From Pseudomonas citronellolis (GTDB taxonomy: Bacteria; Pseudomonadota; Gammaproteobacteria; Pseudomonadales; Pseudomonadaceae), in assembly GCF_900112375.1 (NCBI RefSeq), contig NZ_FOLS01000039.1, positions 26,633 to 70,871 on the forward strand: a stretch of 44,239 bases of DNA. Direction: 5' to 3'. Positions 37,101-44,239 of this stretch are shown here, one piece after another. Numbering within the stretch: position 1 is the first letter of the stretch; each line of letters opens with the position of its first letter. The position numbers and the translations under genes were made by a program. The notes beneath the pieces were generated by a model. That model did not search any database and had not been told where the DNA came from. It worked only from the letters and a program-made list of their open reading frames with translations.

Positions 37101-40100
37101 GGGTCGCGGTGTTCGCCGGGGCCGGCCAGCACCAGGCGGCAGCCCGCCAGCAGCGGCCAGAAGCATTCCCACACCGAGACGTCGAAGCTCACCGGGGCCT
37201 TCTGCATCAGCACGTCGTTGGCCTGCAGCGCGTAGGTGGCCTGCATCCATTGCAGGCGCTCGGCCAGGGCCGCGTGGGTGTTGCCCACGCCCTTGGGCTG
37301 GCCGGTGGAGCCGGAGGTGTAGATGACGTAGGCCAGGTTGGCGCCGTGCAGGTGCAGGCCCGGCGCGCTGCTCGGCCAGCCGTCCAGCTTGAGGCCGTCG
37401 AGGCACAGGGTGGCGACGCCTTCCAGGCTCGGCAGGCGCTCCAACAGGTGGGACTGGGTCAGCAGCAGGCTGGCGCCGCAGTCGTCGAGCATGTAGGCCA
37501 GGCGCTCGGCGGGGTAGTCCGCGTCCAGCGGCACGTAGGCGCCGCCGGCCTTGAGGATGGCCAGCAGGCCCACCAGCAGCTGCGGCGAGCGTTCGGCGCA
37601 GATGGCCACCGGCACGTCGGGACCCACGCCCTTGTCGCGCAGGTAGTGGGCCAGGCGGTTGGCCTGGGCGTGCAGCTCGGCGTGGCTGAGTTCGCCGCCG
37701 TCCCATTGCAGCGCCACGCGTTCGGCATATTCCGCCTGCGCACGCTCCAGCTGCTCCGGCAGCCAGCTGCGCGCCGGCTCGCAGGGCGCGCTGCCCCACT
37801 GTTCCAGGCGCGCCAGTTCCGCGTCCGTCGCCAGGGCGATGTCGCCCAGGCACAGCTGCGGCTGCGCCACCACCTGGCGCAGCAGCGCCACGTACTGGTC
37901 GGCCAGGTGCTGGATGCTGGCGGCGTCGAACAGCTCGGCGGCGTAGTCGAAGTTCAGGCGCAGGCGGCCGCGAGTGTCTTCCTCGGTCTGCAATTGCAGG
38001 TCGAACTTGGCCTCGCGGCTGTGCCAGGGCAGTTCCTCGGCCAGCAGGCCGGGCAGCCGGCGCAGGGCGGAAAGGTCGCGCTGCTGGTGGTTGAACAGCA
38101 CCTGGAACGGCTGGCCGCCGTGGCCCGGCAGGGCTTCCAGCAGGCTGTCGAAGGGCAGGTCCTGGTGTTCCTGGGCGCCCAGGGTGGCTTCGCGCACCTG
38201 GGCCAGCAGTTGGCCGAAGGCCTGCCGCGGGGCGGGCGTGGCGCGCAGCACCAGGGTGTTGATGAAGAAGCCCACCAGTCCCTGGACTTCCTGGCGCTGG
38301 CGGTTGGCGCTGGGCACGCCGACGCGGATGTCGGCCTGCCCGCTGTGGCGGTGCAGCAGGGCCTGGAAGGCCGCCAGCAGCCACATGAAGACGCTGGCCT
38401 GGTTGGCCTGGGCCGCTTCGCGCAGGGCCTGGCCGAGCTTGTCGTCCAGGCGCAGGCTCAGGCGCGCCGCCGGCGAGGCGGCGTTGCCGCGCGGGTGGTC
38501 GGTGGGCAGTTCCAGTACCGGGGCTTCCTCGCCCAGCTGTTCGCGCCAGTAGGCCAGTTGGCGGGCGCCCTCGCCCGCCTCCAGCCACTGGCGCTGCCAG
38601 CTGGCGAACTCGGCATAGCCGACCGGCAGCGGCGCCAGTTCGGCGGCCTGGCCGCCCTGCGCTTCGGCGTACAGGCGGGCGAATTCGTCCAGCAGCAGGT
38701 TCAGCGACCAGCCGTCGGCCACGATGTGGTGCAGGGTCACCCACAGCTGGTGCAGGTCGTCGTCCAGGCGCACCAGGCTCACCCGCAGCAGCGGGCCCTT
38801 CTCCAGGTCGAACGGCTCGCGGGCCTCGGCCTCGCGGCGTTGTTCGGCTTCGCTGGTGTCCAGCTCCAACACCTGCCAGTGGAACTCGCCGCGCGGCTCG
38901 ATGCGTTGCAGCGCCTGGCCATCGCGTTCGAGGAAGCGCGTGCGCAGCGACTCATGGCGCTGCACCAGGCGGGCGAAGCTGTCGTAGACCGCGTCTTCGT
39001 CCAGTTCGCCGCGCAGCAGCAGGCCGCCGGGGATGTTGTAGGCGCAGCCGCGGGGTTCGATCTGCCAGTTCAGCCACAGGCGGCGCTGGGCCGCGGATTG
39101 CGGCAGGTCGCCGCCGCGCGGCAGCTGGGCCATGGGTGCTTCCGCCGCGGCGCCATTGGCCAGGCGATCGGCCACGGCGGCGCTGAAGGCGGCCAGGCTC
39201 GGCGCCTCGAACAGCAGGCGCAGGTTCAGGTTGACGCCCAGGGCCTCGCGCAGCGCGGCCATGACCTGGGCGGCGGCGATGGAGTTGCCGCCGAGCAGGA
39301 AGAAGTTGTCGTCCGCGCCTACGCGCTCGACGCCCAGGTGCTCGCGCCAGAGTTCGGCGATGCGCGCCTGCAAGGCATCGGCGCCTTGCTCCGGCGCAGC
39401 TTCGGCCCGGGGTGCCTGGCCAGGGTAGACGGCGTAGGCTTCCAGGCTGCCGTCGGCCAGGCACGTGCGGCAGGCCGAGCGCTGCAGCTTGCCGCTGGAG
39501 GTGCGCGGCAGCGCGCCGGGGTTGAGCAGCGCCACCACCTTCGGCGCCTCCTGGCAGGCCTCGGCCACCGCCTGGCGGATGGCGTCGATCAGGGCCTCGG
39601 CCGGGATGCGCTTCTGCAGGGCGCGGCCGACCTCGGCGGCGATGCCGATGCCCTCCTCGCCATCGACCTGCACGGCGAAGGCGGCCACGCGGCCCTTGCG
39701 CACCGCGTCCACTTCGGTTTCCACGGCGCGCTCGATGTCCTGCGGGTAGAGGTTGTGGCCGCGGATGATGAGCATGTCCTTCAGGCGCCCGGTGACGTAC
39801 AGCTCGCCGTCGCGCAGGCAGCCCAGGTCGCCGGTGCGCAGCCAGGTGCGGCCGTCGCGTTCGACGAAGGCCTTGGCCGTGGCCTCGGGGTTGTGCCAGT
39901 AGCCGTGGGCGATGCTCGGCCCGGCGGCCCAGACCTCGCCCACCTGGTTCTCGCCCAGGACGGCGCCATCGGTGGCGTCGACGATCATTACCGCATGCTC
40001 GGGCTGGCTGCGACCGCAACACATGAGCACGCTGTCGCTGCCCGCTTCGATGCGGTTCTGCGCCAGGGCCGCCTCGTCCACGCCCAGGGCGGCGATGCCC

Positions 40101-41125
40101 TGGCCGCGCTGGCCGCCGCTGACGAACAGGGTGGCCTCGGCCAGGCCGTAGCAGGCGAAGAAGCTGGAGGCCTCGAAGCGGCTGGCGGCGAACTTGGCGG
40201 CGAAATTATCCAGGCTGTCCTGGCGGATCGGTTCGGAGCCGGAGAAGGCCACGCGCCAGCGGCTCAGGTCCAGGCCGGCCAGGGCCGATTCGCTGACGCG
40301 CTCGGTGCACAGGCGATAGGCGAAGTCCGGCCCGCCGCTGACGGTGCCGCCGTGCTGGCTGATGGCTTCCAGCCAGCGCAACGGGCGTTCGAGGAAGTAG
40401 CGCGGCGACATCAGCACGCAGGGCACGCCGCTGTAGACCGGCTGCAGCAGGCCGCCGATCAGGCCCATGTCGTGGTACAGCGGCAGCCAGCTGACGATCA
40501 CGTCGTCGGCGCCGATGCCGAAGCCGCCGCGGATCAGCCGCTCGTTGGCCACCAGGTTGCCGTGGCTGACCTGCACGCCCTTGGGCAGCGCGGTGGAGCC
40601 GGAGGTGTACTGCAGGAAGGCGATGTGCTCGGGGCGGACCTCAGTCTCCACCCAGGCCTCGGCGCCGGCCAGGTCCAGTTCGTCGACGCACAGCAGCTGC
40701 GGCGCGGCGGCGCCGGACAGCGCCGGGCAGCCTTCCAGCAGCGCCCCGCGCAGTTCGGCCTGGGTCAGCACCAGGCGCGGCACGCAGTCGTCGATGATCG
40801 ACAGCAGGCGTTCCTGGTGGTGGCGGCGCGCCGACTCCGGCGGGTAGGCGGGCACCGCGACTATGCCGGCGTACAGGCAGCCGAAGAAGGCGGCAACGTA
40901 GTCCGGGCCGCTGGGGAACAGCAGCACCGCGCGCTCGCCCTGCCCCGCCCGGGCCTGCAGGGCGGCGGCGATGCAGCGGGCGCGGCGGTCCAGCTCGGCG
41001 TAACTGAGCACCACGTCGCCGGCGCCGTCTTCGGCCAGGAAGCGCAGGGCCAGCCGGTCGGGTTGGGCGCCGGCGCGCTCGCGCAGGGCCTGGGCCATGG
41101 AGATGGGATGTTCGAACGCGTCCAT
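28154..41125 (-). CDS. pvdL: PvdL, chromophore NRPS of pyoverdine (acyl ligase-T-C-A-T-C-A-T-E-C-A-T)
   Basis: NRPS of 4323 residues; PAO1 PvdL is almost the same length. It makes the acylated Glu-D-Tyr-Dab precursor of the pyoverdine chromophore. Order: fatty-acyl ligase domain (about 1-575; [30 protein letters not shown]), carrier Ser 615, C-A-T with carrier Ser 1662, C-A-T-E with carrier Ser 2727, and C-A-T beginning near 3219 with carrier Ser 4261. No thioesterase. The last adenylation domain gives the Dab code, which fixes the identity. ATG 41125 ([14 protein letters not shown]) is chosen because it matches the PvdL N-terminus and has AGGA 8 bases upstream; the in-frame start 54 bases upstream lacks support. 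It is divergent from pvdS with a PvdS box at 41211-41234. The acyl chain is normally removed later by PvdQ, not in this window. Confidence 0.97.
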   Translation of the reverse strand: MDAFEHPISMAQALRERAGAQPDRLALRFLAEDGAGDVVLSYAELDRRARCIAAALQARAGQGERAVLLFPSGPDYVAAFFGCLYAGIVAVPAYPPESARRHHQERLLSIIDDCVPRLVLTQAELRGALLEGCPALSGAAAPQLLCVDELDLAGAEAWVETEVRPEHIAFLQYTSGSTALPKGVQVSHGNLVANERLIRGGFGIGADDVIVSWLPLYHDMGLIGGLLQPVYSGVPCVLMSPRYFLERPLRWLEAISQHGGTVSGGPDFAYRLCTERVSESALAGLDLSRWRVAFSGSEPIRQDSLDNFAAKFAASRFEASSFFACYGLAEATLFVSGGQRGQGIAALGVDEAALAQNRIEAGSDSVLMCCGRSQPEHAVMIVDATDGAVLGENQVGEVWAAGPSIAHGYWHNPEATAKAFVERDGRTWLRTGDLGCLRDGELYVTGRLKDMLIIRGHNLYPQDIERAVETEVDAVRKGRVAAFAVQVDGEEGIGIAAEVGRALQKRIPAEALIDAIRQAVAEACQEAPKVVALLNPGALPRTSSGKLQRSACRTCLADGSLEAYAVYPGQAPRAEAAPEQGADALQARIAELWREHLGVERVGADDNFFLLGGNSIAAAQVMAALREALGVNLNLRLLFEAPSLAAFSAAVADRLANGAAAEAPMAQLPRGGDLPQSAAQRRLWLNWQIEPRGCAYNIPGGLLLRGELDEDAVYDSFARLVQRHESLRTRFLERDGQALQRIEPRGEFHWQVLELDTSEAEQRREAEAREPFDLEKGPLLRVSLVRLDDDLHQLWVTLHHIVADGWSLNLLLDEFARLYAEAQGGQAAELAPLPVGYAEFASWQRQWLEAGEGARQLAYWREQLGEEAPVLELPTDHPRGNAASPAARLSLRLDDKLGQALREAAQANQASVFMWLLAAFQALLHRHSGQADIRVGVPSANRQRQEVQGLVGFFINTLVLRATPAPRQAFGQLLAQVREATLGAQEHQDLPFDSLLEALPGHGGQPFQVLFNHQQRDLSALRRLPGLLAEELPWHSREAKFDLQLQTEEDTRGRLRLNFDYAAELFDAASIQHLADQYVALLRQVVAQPQLCLGDIALATDAELARLEQWGSAPCEPARSWLPEQLERAQAEYAERVALQWDGGELSHAELHAQANRLAHYLRDKGVGPDVPVAICAERSPQLLVGLLAILKAGGAYVPLDADYPAERLAYMLDDCGASLLLTQSHLLERLPSLEGVATLCLDGLKLDGWPSSAPGLHLHGANLAYVIYTSGSTGQPKGVGNTHAALAERLQWMQATYALQANDVLMQKAPVSFDVSVWECFWPLLAGCRLVLAGPGEHRDPARIAQLVRQFGVTTLHFVPPLLQLFIDEPGVEECTSLRRLFSGGEALPAQLRDRVLQRLPGVALHNRYGPTETAINVTHWHCSLEDGARSPIGRPLGNVVCRVLDSELNPLPPGAAGELCIGGAGLARGYLGRPGLSAERFVADPLGAPGARLYRTGDRARWSEQGVLEYLGRQDGQVKLRGFRIELDEIRARLLAQPGVAQAVVLIRQAGNLGSQLLGYYTATADAPAETEHGQALRTALQAALPEYMVPAQLMRLDSMPLGPSGKLDLKALPEPSGQQREHVAPRDELEQRLASIWSEVLGLPQVGLDDDFFELGGHSLLATQIVSRARQAFAIELPLRELFDASRLGAFAERVRQLRAAGSRDSQGAIRPVDRSQRVPLSYSQQRMWFLWQLEPDSPAYNVGGMARLRGALDLDCFERALQALVQRHETLRTRFPSVDGVPHQQVQADSELRMQRLDFSHLDTEARQQALQQLADDEAHKPFDLEQGPLLRVYMVRLAEDEHYLVVTLHHIVTEGWAMDIFARELSALYEAFLAGRESPLAPLPVQYLDYSVWQRDWLEAGERQRQLDYWTAQLGDEHPVLELPGDRPRPPVQSHRGDLYRFDLAPQLAERVRRFNAGNGLTQFMTMTAALAVLLYRYSGQQDLRIGAPVANRIRPESEGLIGAFLNTQVLRCRLDGQMSVAGLLEQVRQTVIDGQSHQDLPFDHLVEALQPPRSAAYNPLFQVMCNVQRWEFQQTRQLAGMTVEYCVNDARATKFDLNLEVTDLDQRLGCCLTYSRDLFDEPRIARMARHWQNLLAAMIADPQQRLGELPMLDGGEQDALLTCSGPQLSDTLHGLFAAQAAATPQAPALTFAGQSLSYAELDARANRLARLLRERGVGPEVRVGLALERSLEMVVGLLAILKAGGAYVPLDPEYPLERLHYMIEDSGVRLLLGQPALFEALGALPEGVGRCCPAEEGEALAALDDGPLPAFAQPQHLAYLIYTSGSTGKPKGVAVCHGEIAMHCRAVIERFGMRADDCELHFYSINFDAASERLLTPLLCGAHVVLRAQGQWGAEDICQLIAEHRVSILGFTPSYGSQLAQWLQTQGRQLPVRLCITGGEALTAEHLQRIRQAFAPRYFFNAYGPTETVVMPLAALAPEQVEAGAGVPIGSLVGERSACLLDADLALVPQGAGGELYVGGAGLARGYHERPALTAERFVPDPFGAPGGRLYRTGDRVRQRADGQVEYLGRIDQQVKIRGFRIELGEIEARLQEHPQVHEAAVLAIDGPSGKQLVGYVGCAEAGADEAAQAELREALKAHLKQQLPDYMVPAHLVLLEGLPLTANGKLDRRALPAPDASLGQRAYEAPRSELERQLAAVWGEVLNVAQVGLDDNFFELGGDSILSIQVVSRARQQGIQFSPRDLFQHQSVRSLAGVARSAGASLAEQGEVQGESALTPIQQWFFELPLENRAHWNQSLLLEPRQALDAELLRQALLELIKHHDALRLTFRQEDGRWHAEHRAADDGAWLLWQAQVASFDDCAEVFERAQRSLALDGPLLRAVLVDGPGAQRLLLAIHHLVVDGVSWRVLLEDLQQAYRQLAAGEAPQLPAKTSAFRDWTARLQAYAGSEPLREELHWWRGQLDGAPGAWFCDNPQGRNDEALARSLSLRLDREHTRQLLQQAPAAYRTQVNDLLLTALARVLCRVSGEASMLVQLEGHGREALFDDIDLSRTVGWFTSAFPLRLAPAGEPGKEGLAASIKAIKEQLRAVPHKGLGHGVLRHLGDEAGRRALAALPQPRITFNYLGQFDQSFTEDALFHPLDEPTGAIHDAAAPLPNELSVDGQVYGGELVLRWTYSAERYEEQTIAELANAYRDELQALIAHCLDDDAGGLTPSDFPLARLSQAQLDALAVPAAQIDDVYPLTPMQEGLLLHTLLEPGTGIYYMQDRYRIDSELDRERFAASWQAVVARHEALRASFSWNAGEAMLQVIHKPGRLRIEFLDWSELPADGHEERLQALHKQEREAGFDLLEEPPFHLRLIRLGAARYWFMMSNHHILIDAWCRGLLMSDFFEIYSALGEGRAPQLPAAPRYRDYIAWLQRQDLEHSRRWWQQNLNGFERATYIPSDRPILHERAGESGGMIVGDRYTRLDAADGARLRELAQRYQLTVNTFAQAAWALVLRRYSGERDLLFGVTVAGRPVGLPQMQRTVGLFINSIPLRVQLPAPGARQTVRDWLTGLFERNLELREHEHLPLVSIQEASELPKGQPLFDSLFVFENAPVEVAVLDRAQSLKASSDSGRTHTNFPLTVVCYPGDDLGLHLSYDQRYFEAPTIERLLGEFKRLLLALADGFHGEVAELPLLGAEERRFLLEDCNRSEHAYPLEQGYVRLFEARVAAHPQRIAASCLDQQWSYAELNRRANRLGHALLAAGVGFDQPVALLGERGLDLLGMIVGSFKAGAGYLPLDPAHPTQRLTRILELSRTPVLVCSAACHEQALALLAELGCGSRPRLLVWDEVQHGAAAEHDPQRYSGPRNLAYVIYTSGSTGLPKGVMVEQAGMLNNQLSKVPYLALGEADVIAQTASQSFDISVWQFLAAPLFGGRVAIVPNAIAQDPQALLEHVVEQGVSVLESVPSLIQGMLAEEHKALPGLRWMLPTGEAMPPELARHWLQRYPQVGLVNAYGPAECSDDVAFFRVDAASTEATYLPIGSPTDNNQLYLLDAEGDFELVPLGAVGELCVAGTGVGRGYVGDPLRTAQAFVPHPFGAPGERLYRTGDLARRRADGVLEYVGRVDHQVKIRGFRIELGEIEARLHELPEVREAAVAVQESAAGKYLVGYLVPAATVAEEGAWLEQVRQYLRADLPDYMVPLHWQVLARMPLNANGKLDRKALPALDIGQALAHAYQAPRTELEATLAQIWAEVLKVERVGVLDNFFELGGHSLLATQIASRVQKALQRNVPLRAMFECSTVEELASYIEAQAASAIDERKAARLDDLMSQLEML
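28157..31498 (-). other. PvdL module 3, C-A-T, predicted Dab
   Basis: Post-epimerase condensation domain with [10 protein letters not shown]. Adenylation motifs [30 protein letters not shown] and [11 protein letters not shown] give D-I-W-E-L-T-A-D-D-K, the 2,4-diaminobutyrate code. Carrier [12 protein letters not shown], then a short C-terminal helix ([11 protein letters not shown]), a likely docking segment for the pvdI-like protein. Confidence 0.88.
31526..36013 (-). other. PvdL module 2, C-A-T-E, expected D-Tyr
   Basis: Condensation motif [11 protein letters not shown], with Glu in place of the usual Asp of HHxxxDG. Adenylation motifs [29 protein letters not shown] and [11 protein letters not shown] give D-A-E-G-I-G-A-V-M-K. 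The epimerase domain ([22 protein letters not shown]) agrees with D-Tyr in PvdL, but the code does not match the Tyr codes I know, so the substrate is assigned by position only. Confidence 0.6.
36026..39148 (-). other. PvdL module 1, C-A-T, predicted Glu
   Basis: Condensation motif [11 protein letters not shown]. Adenylation motifs [29 protein letters not shown] and [11 protein letters not shown] give D-V-W-H-F-G-R-I-N-K, related to the Glu code DAWHFGxVDK. Glu is also what the PvdL position requires. Confidence 0.75.
39170..41125 (-). other. PvdL loading module: fatty-acyl ligase and carrier domain
   Basis: Acyl-activating domain with [40 protein letters not shown] and RTGDLG, then a carrier domain with GGNSI (Ser 615). 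In P. aeruginosa this module loads a myristic-type acyl chain. Boundaries are approximate. Confidence 0.88.
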
Positions 41126-41210
41126 TGTGTGTTTCCTGCTGAGTGCACCGCGACTGGTCATCGACCGGAAAAGTCCCACTTGGGCCTTCAGCCGGTTCTC
41201 TCAGAGGTGT

Positions 41211-41234
41211 ACGGACGATCATTCGAAATAATTA
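41211..41234 (-). promoter_or_regulatory. PvdS promoter box of pvdL, TAATT variant
   Basis: Minus strand TAATT (41234-41230), 16 bases, CGT (41213-41211), 85 bases before the pvdL start. Confidence 0.75.
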
Positions 41235-41326
41235 GTGTTCTCAGCTAGGCCAGCGAGCCCGCGCAGATGGCACAAAGCCAGTCTGCATGGGGCTTTCCGG
41301 CCAGCAAGAACATTCATTTACAATTG

Positions 41327-41355
41327 TTGACAATGATTCTCATTTCAAATACTTT
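41327..41355 (+). promoter_or_regulatory. pvdS promoter, sigma-70-like, covered by a Fur box
   Basis: TTGACA (41327-41332), 17-base spacer and TACTTT (41350-41355). A Fur-box-like sequence at 41329-41347 (GACAATGATTCTCATTTCA, 13 of 19 against the classical box) overlaps the -35 and spacer, so iron-loaded Fur would block RNA polymerase, as known for pvdS. Confidence 0.8.
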
Positions 41356-41424
41356 CCGGCTCGGCTCGCTGGATGCGTACCTGACTAGCGATTTGCCCAC
41401 CCACACTGCCGCTAGGTGATTCTC

Positions 41425-41976
41425 ATGCTGGATGAACTGCCCACCTCCCGTTATGCCTCCCCGTTGGTCGCGACCTTCATCGAGAATCGTTCCATCCTGG
41501 TCAAGTTCGCCTCGCGCTTCCTCGGTTGCCGTTCCCATGCCGAGGACGTGGTGCAGGACACCTTCTTCCGCCTGCAGAACGCCTCCGGCGCCTCCATTCC
41601 GCTGAAGGCGCAGATGAGCTACCTGTTCCAGGTGGTGCGCAACCTGGCCATCGACCACTACCGCAAGCAGGCGCTGGAGCAACGCCACACCGGCGCACCC
41701 CAGGAACTGATGGAGGCCGAGGCGGCCTACGGCGGCACGCCGGAAACCCTGCACATCAACTTCGACACCCTCGAGCAGATCGACGAAGCCCTGAGCCAGT
41801 TGCCCGAGCGCACCCGCTACGCCTTCGAGATGTACCGCCTGCACGGTGTGCAGCAGAAGGAGATCGCCCGCGAGCTGGGGGTTTCCCCGACCCTGGTCAA
41901 CTTCATGATCCGCGATGCCCTGCTGCATTGCTGCGCCAGCGTGGCCAAGGACGAACAGCCCGCCCGCCGCGCCTGA
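41425..41976 (+). CDS. pvdS: PvdS, ECF sigma factor for pyoverdine genes
   Basis: Extracytoplasmic-function sigma factor of 183 residues. Region 2 is seen in AEDVVQDTFFRLQ and YLFQVVRNLAIDHYRKQ; region 4 in LSQLPERTRYAFEMYRLHGVQQKEIARELGVSPTLVNFMIRDAL, very close to PvdS. It directs transcription from the iron-starvation boxes found in front of five units here. ATG 41425 is chosen because AGGTGA lies 5 bases upstream; GTG 41416 in the same frame is within that ribosome site and less likely. The promoter carries a Fur box. The anti-sigma factor FpvR is not in the window. Confidence 0.97.
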   Translation: MLDELPTSRYASPLVATFIENRSILVKFASRFLGCRSHAEDVVQDTFFRLQNASGASIPLKAQMSYLFQVVRNLAIDHYRKQALEQRHTGAPQELMEAEAAYGGTPETLHINFDTLEQIDEALSQLPERTRYAFEMYRLHGVQQKEIARELGVSPTLVNFMIRDALLHCCASVAKDEQPARRA

Positions 41977-41978
41977 AG

Positions 41979-42025
41979 CCCCTTGCGCCCCGGTGCCGGA
42001 TGCCGTGCATCGCCGGGGCAAGGGG
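41979..42025 (+). terminator. Hairpin terminator after pvdS
   Basis: CCCCTTGCGCCCCGG (41979-41993) pairs with CCGGGGCAAGGGG (42013-42025) with a 2-base bulge, directly after the stop. The loop is 19 bases and no T-tract follows, so efficiency is uncertain. Confidence 0.55.
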
Positions 42026-42263
42026 CCGCCGTCCCTGGCGCGTCCCATACTCCCGACGGAATCTTCCCGCTTTACCGCCCCCGCCCCTGAATCTCCGCCA
42101 ATACCTCCGGCGCGGCGCCCGGCCTTGTCCATAATGGCGCCCTAACGTCCGCAATCCACCCGCATCCAGCCATGGCGTCGAGTCCCTCGAACGCGCACTC
42201 GCGCCAGGCATGTCCGGCCGGGTGGATGGCGAGGCGATCTCCACAGTATCGACGGAATCCACC

Positions 42264-43847
42264 ATGTCCTTGGGGCCCATGCCCAGGCTCAACCTGCGCA
42301 CCTTGATCCTTCTGTTCGCCTCCCTGGCGGCCATCGCGACCCTGGCCAACGACCTGTTCGCCACCTACCGGATCCAGCGGGAGACGCTGGTCCTCAGTGC
42401 GCTGGAGCACAACCGGGCCTATGCGGCCAAGGTTGCGCTGAGCATCAACCAGAGCCTCGCCTCGTCTCTGGACCGCCTGGCCTACAGCGCGGCCGTCCTC
42501 GGGCGCGACTTCGCCGATGCGGCGGTCCGCGGCGCCGAGGTGGAACGCCTGGTCCGCCAGGACGGCAGCTTCAACACCGTGGTCATCGTCGACGCGACCG
42601 GGCGGATCCTCAGCGCCATTCCCCAATGGCTCAGCGCCAATGGCCGCAAGATCCTCTCCAAGCGTCCCCTGGAAATGCGCCAGGCGATGATCAGCCCGGC
42701 CTTCCATTCGCAGTCCGGCGAACGGGTGGTATTCGTCTCCCACCCGGTCTGGAACGCCCGCGGCGACTACCTCGGCCTGGTCGGCGGGACCATCTACCTG
42801 AACCGCGCCAATTCGCTGAACCACATCGTCAGCCGGCACTTCCAGGAGGACACCTCCTTCGTCTACCTGGTGGACGAACAGCGCCAGTTGCTCTACCACC
42901 CCGAACGCGAACGCATCGGCCAGACGATCGGCGTCAACGCCGCGGTGGACGCCGCGCTGCGCGGCGAAAGCGGCGCCATGCAGGTCACCAATCACGAGGG
43001 CCTGGAGATGCTCGCGGGCTACGCGGCGGTATCGGACAGCGGCTGGGGCGTGGTCTCGCAGCAGCCACTGAGCGTCACCCTCGGCGCCGTGCGCGCGCTG
43101 ATGCTGCAGGTGCTGGCGGGGATCGTGCCGATGATCCTGCTCGGCTTCCCGCTGCTGTGGTGGATAGCCGCGCGTATCAGCCATCCCCTGCGACGGCTGG
43201 CCGACTACGCGGCGCAGTTGGACAACACCGAGCGCATCGAGGGGGTGCGCGCCTGGTACTTCGAGGCCTGGCGCATCCGCCGGGCGCTGATCATCGGCGG
43301 GCAGATGACCCAGGAGCGCATCGGCCAGCTCAACCGCCAGGCCCAGAGCGACCCGCTGACCGGCCTGGCGAACCGCCGGGCGCTGGAGGCCACCCTGGCG
43401 AGCTGGGTGGCGCGCGGCGAGCCCTTCGCGGTCATCAGCATGGACATCGACCACTTCAAGCAGGTCAACGACACCTTCGGCCATGCCGCCGGCGACCAGG
43501 TGCTGCAGGCCTTTGCCGAGGTGCTGCGGTGCAACTCGCGCAGCGCCGACCTGCCGTGCCGTGCCGGCGGCGAGGAGTTCATCCTGCTGCTGCCGGGCAC
43601 CTCGCTCGGCGTGGCGGCGGAAGTCGCCGAGCGCATCCGCCTGACGACGGAACGCACGGACTTCCCGCAGGTGGGCCGGGTGACACTGTCGCTGGGCGTG
43701 GCCTTCAGCAGCGAGGGGCGGACGGACGTCGGCGCGGTGCTAGCGACTGCCGACGCCCTGCTCTACCAGGCCAAGCAGGCCGGCCGCAACCGCGTCATGG
43801 TGGCGGATGAGCGGCCGGTTGGCGTGGCGCAGCCACATCCGTCCTGA
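42264..43847 (+). CDS. Membrane-anchored diguanylate cyclase with periplasmic Cache-type sensor
   Basis: Protein of 527 residues from ATG 42264. It has a TM segment near 12-32, a periplasmic double-Cache-like region (VVIVDATGRIL, SFVYLVDEQRQLLYHP, GWGVVSQQPL), a second TM near 285-308, a short HAMP-like linker, and a GGDEF domain with active-site GGEEF at 435-439. An RSAD motif five residues before GGEEF is a product-inhibition I-site, so an active, feedback-controlled c-di-GMP synthase is expected. The start is uncertain: ATG 42279 (MPRLNLRTLILLF) and upstream 42210 are in frame; 42264 has only a weak GGA ahead. It probably forms its own transcription unit after the pvdS hairpin; no PvdS box was seen before it. 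Confidence 0.88.
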   Translation: MSLGPMPRLNLRTLILLFASLAAIATLANDLFATYRIQRETLVLSALEHNRAYAAKVALSINQSLASSLDRLAYSAAVLGRDFADAAVRGAEVERLVRQDGSFNTVVIVDATGRILSAIPQWLSANGRKILSKRPLEMRQAMISPAFHSQSGERVVFVSHPVWNARGDYLGLVGGTIYLNRANSLNHIVSRHFQEDTSFVYLVDEQRQLLYHPERERIGQTIGVNAAVDAALRGESGAMQVTNHEGLEMLAGYAAVSDSGWGVVSQQPLSVTLGAVRALMLQVLAGIVPMILLGFPLLWWIAARISHPLRRLADYAAQLDNTERIEGVRAWYFEAWRIRRALIIGGQMTQERIGQLNRQAQSDPLTGLANRRALEATLASWVARGEPFAVISMDIDHFKQVNDTFGHAAGDQVLQAFAEVLRCNSRSADLPCRAGGEEFILLLPGTSLGVAAEVAERIRLTTERTDFPQVGRVTLSLGVAFSSEGRTDVGAVLATADALLYQAKQAGRNRVMVADERPVGVAQPHPS

Positions 43848-43861
43848 GGGGCGGTGAGTCC

Positions 43862-43931
43862 AATCGCGGACGGAGTCCGCTCCTACGCCTGTGCCTCCCT
43901 GGAACCGTAGGAGCGGACTCTGTCCGCGATT
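43862..43931. repeat. REP-type inverted pair
   Basis: Arms 43862-43887 and 43906-43931 are reverse complements at 25 of 26 positions, same GTAGGAGCG family as 26276-26507. They begin 15 bases after the diguanylate cyclase stop and may serve as its 3' end. Confidence 0.8.
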
Positions 43932-43937
43932 CGGCGG

Positions 43938-43967
43938 ATAACGCCGTAGGCGTTATGCGCCCTACGG
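43938..43967. repeat. Nested palindrome (GTAGGCGTTATGCGCCCTAC type)
   Basis: ATAACGCC-GTA-GGCGTTAT at 43938-43956 is nested with CCGTAGG (43944-43950) and CCTACGG (43961-43967). A second short intergenic repeat class, distinct from the GTAGGAGCG arms. Confidence 0.6.
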
Positions 43968-44024
43968 ATTTCCGACGGGGTTGCGGCAGAGGTTGGGGCT
44001 CTGCAAAGAGCGCCCTCTCCCCAG

Positions 44025-44048
44025 CCCTCTCCCGCAAGCGGGAGAGGG
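44025..44048. repeat. Perfect short palindrome of a known intergenic repeat type
   Basis: CCCTCTCCCGC-AA-GCGGGAGAGGG, 11-base arms with a two-base loop. It could fold as a stable hairpin in RNA from either strand. Confidence 0.7.
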
Positions 44049-44100
44049 GGCTGTCCTCAGCGAAGGGAGAATCCAGAGTCATCCTGAAACACCTATCTAT

Positions 44101-44130
44101 CCCCGTCATTCCCGCGAACGCGGGAACCCA
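44101..44130. repeat. GTCATTCCCGCG-type palindromic repeat
   Basis: TTCCCGCG-AA-CGCGGGAA at 44109-44126 within the common intergenic repeat context CCGTCATT...CCCAG. Confidence 0.65.
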
Positions 44131-44142
44131 GTGACTGCGGGG

Positions 44143-44172
44143 TTCGCGAGCAAGCTCGCTCCTACGAAAAGC
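44143..44172. repeat. Single REP arm of the GTAGGAGCG family
   Basis: TTCGCGAGCAAGCTCGCTCC followed by TACGAAAAGC is identical to 26321-26350. No partner arm is visible before the window edge. A short AAAAGC triplication follows. From here to 44239 no gene is recognised. Confidence 0.75.
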
Positions 44173-44239
44173 AAAAGCAAAAGCGCGTTTGCTCTTGGAC
44201 TTCCAGAGAAATAGCCGAGCGCACCGAAACGCCCCTTCA

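Noticed and set aside
36857..41248. Plus-strand open frame of about 1460 residues opposite the first part of pvdL
   Set aside because: It is a shadow of the PvdL frame; the translation has no recognisable motifs and crosses the pvdL promoter.
41977..42263. Possible promoter (CATAAT at 42130-42135) before the diguanylate cyclase
   Set aside because: No convincing -35 at the right distance; not listed as a feature. Apart from the pvdS hairpin the stretch shows nothing else recognisable.
42072..43484. Minus-strand open frame opposite the diguanylate cyclase
   Set aside because: The plus strand encodes a complete Cache-GGDEF protein; the antisense product has no motif.

Overview
The window is about 44 kb of very GC-rich DNA carrying the core of a pyoverdine (fluorescent siderophore) locus from a Pseudomonas species. 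The evidence is a PvdL-type chromophore NRPS with an acyl-ligase start and a Dab-type adenylation code, PvdS, PvdH, an MbtH-like protein, the complete fpvGHJK-CDEF iron-release/uptake operon, and iron-starvation (PvdS) promoter boxes in front of five transcription units. PvdS and other proteins look clearly diverged from the P. aeruginosa PAO1 versions as I remember them, and the gene order is a compacted form of the PAO1 order, so I infer a non-aeruginosa, high-GC Pseudomonas.

Layout. 1-6218 (-): 5' part of a peptide-chain NRPS, cut by the window edge (modules Gly, Thr). 6218-18604 (-): pvdI-like trimodular NRPS (D-Ser, D-basic residue, basic residue), overlapping the previous gene by one base. 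18605-18882: divergent control region with one PvdS box in each direction and an A/T-rich palindrome between them. 18883-25036 (+): eight tightly coupled genes fpvG-H-J-K-C-D-E-F. 25144-25179: terminator. 25201-26175 (-): type II thioesterase and MbtH-like protein under their own PvdS box. 26276-26507: three REP-type palindromes, the last of which supplies the pvdH stop codon. 26504-27922 (-): pvdH with its own PvdS box. 28154-41125 (-): pvdL. 41126-41424: divergent pvdL/pvdS control region with a PvdS box for pvdL and a Fur-box-covered sigma-70-like promoter for pvdS. 41425-41976 (+): pvdS. 42264-43847 (+): membrane diguanylate cyclase. 43848-44239: several families of short palindromic repeats.

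How it works together (family knowledge plus inference). Under iron starvation Fur leaves the pvdS promoter and PvdS directs transcription from the TAAAT/TAATT-N16-CGT promoters. PvdH makes diaminobutyrate. PvdL builds acyl-Glu-Tyr-Dab, and the pvdI-like and following NRPSs extend it with Ser, two basic residues, Gly, Thr and probably more beyond the window, helped by MbtH and the editing thioesterase. After uptake, FpvG with H/J/K releases iron from ferri-pyoverdine in the periplasm, FpvC/FpvF bind ligands, and FpvD/FpvE import iron. The predicted chain Ser-basic-basic-Gly-Thr resembles the start of P. aeruginosa type II pyoverdine. No clearly unknown system was found; the most interesting points are the peptide prediction, the TAATT variant promoters, the palindrome between the divergent promoters, the REP/stop-codon fusion and exact repeats shared by epimerase domains.
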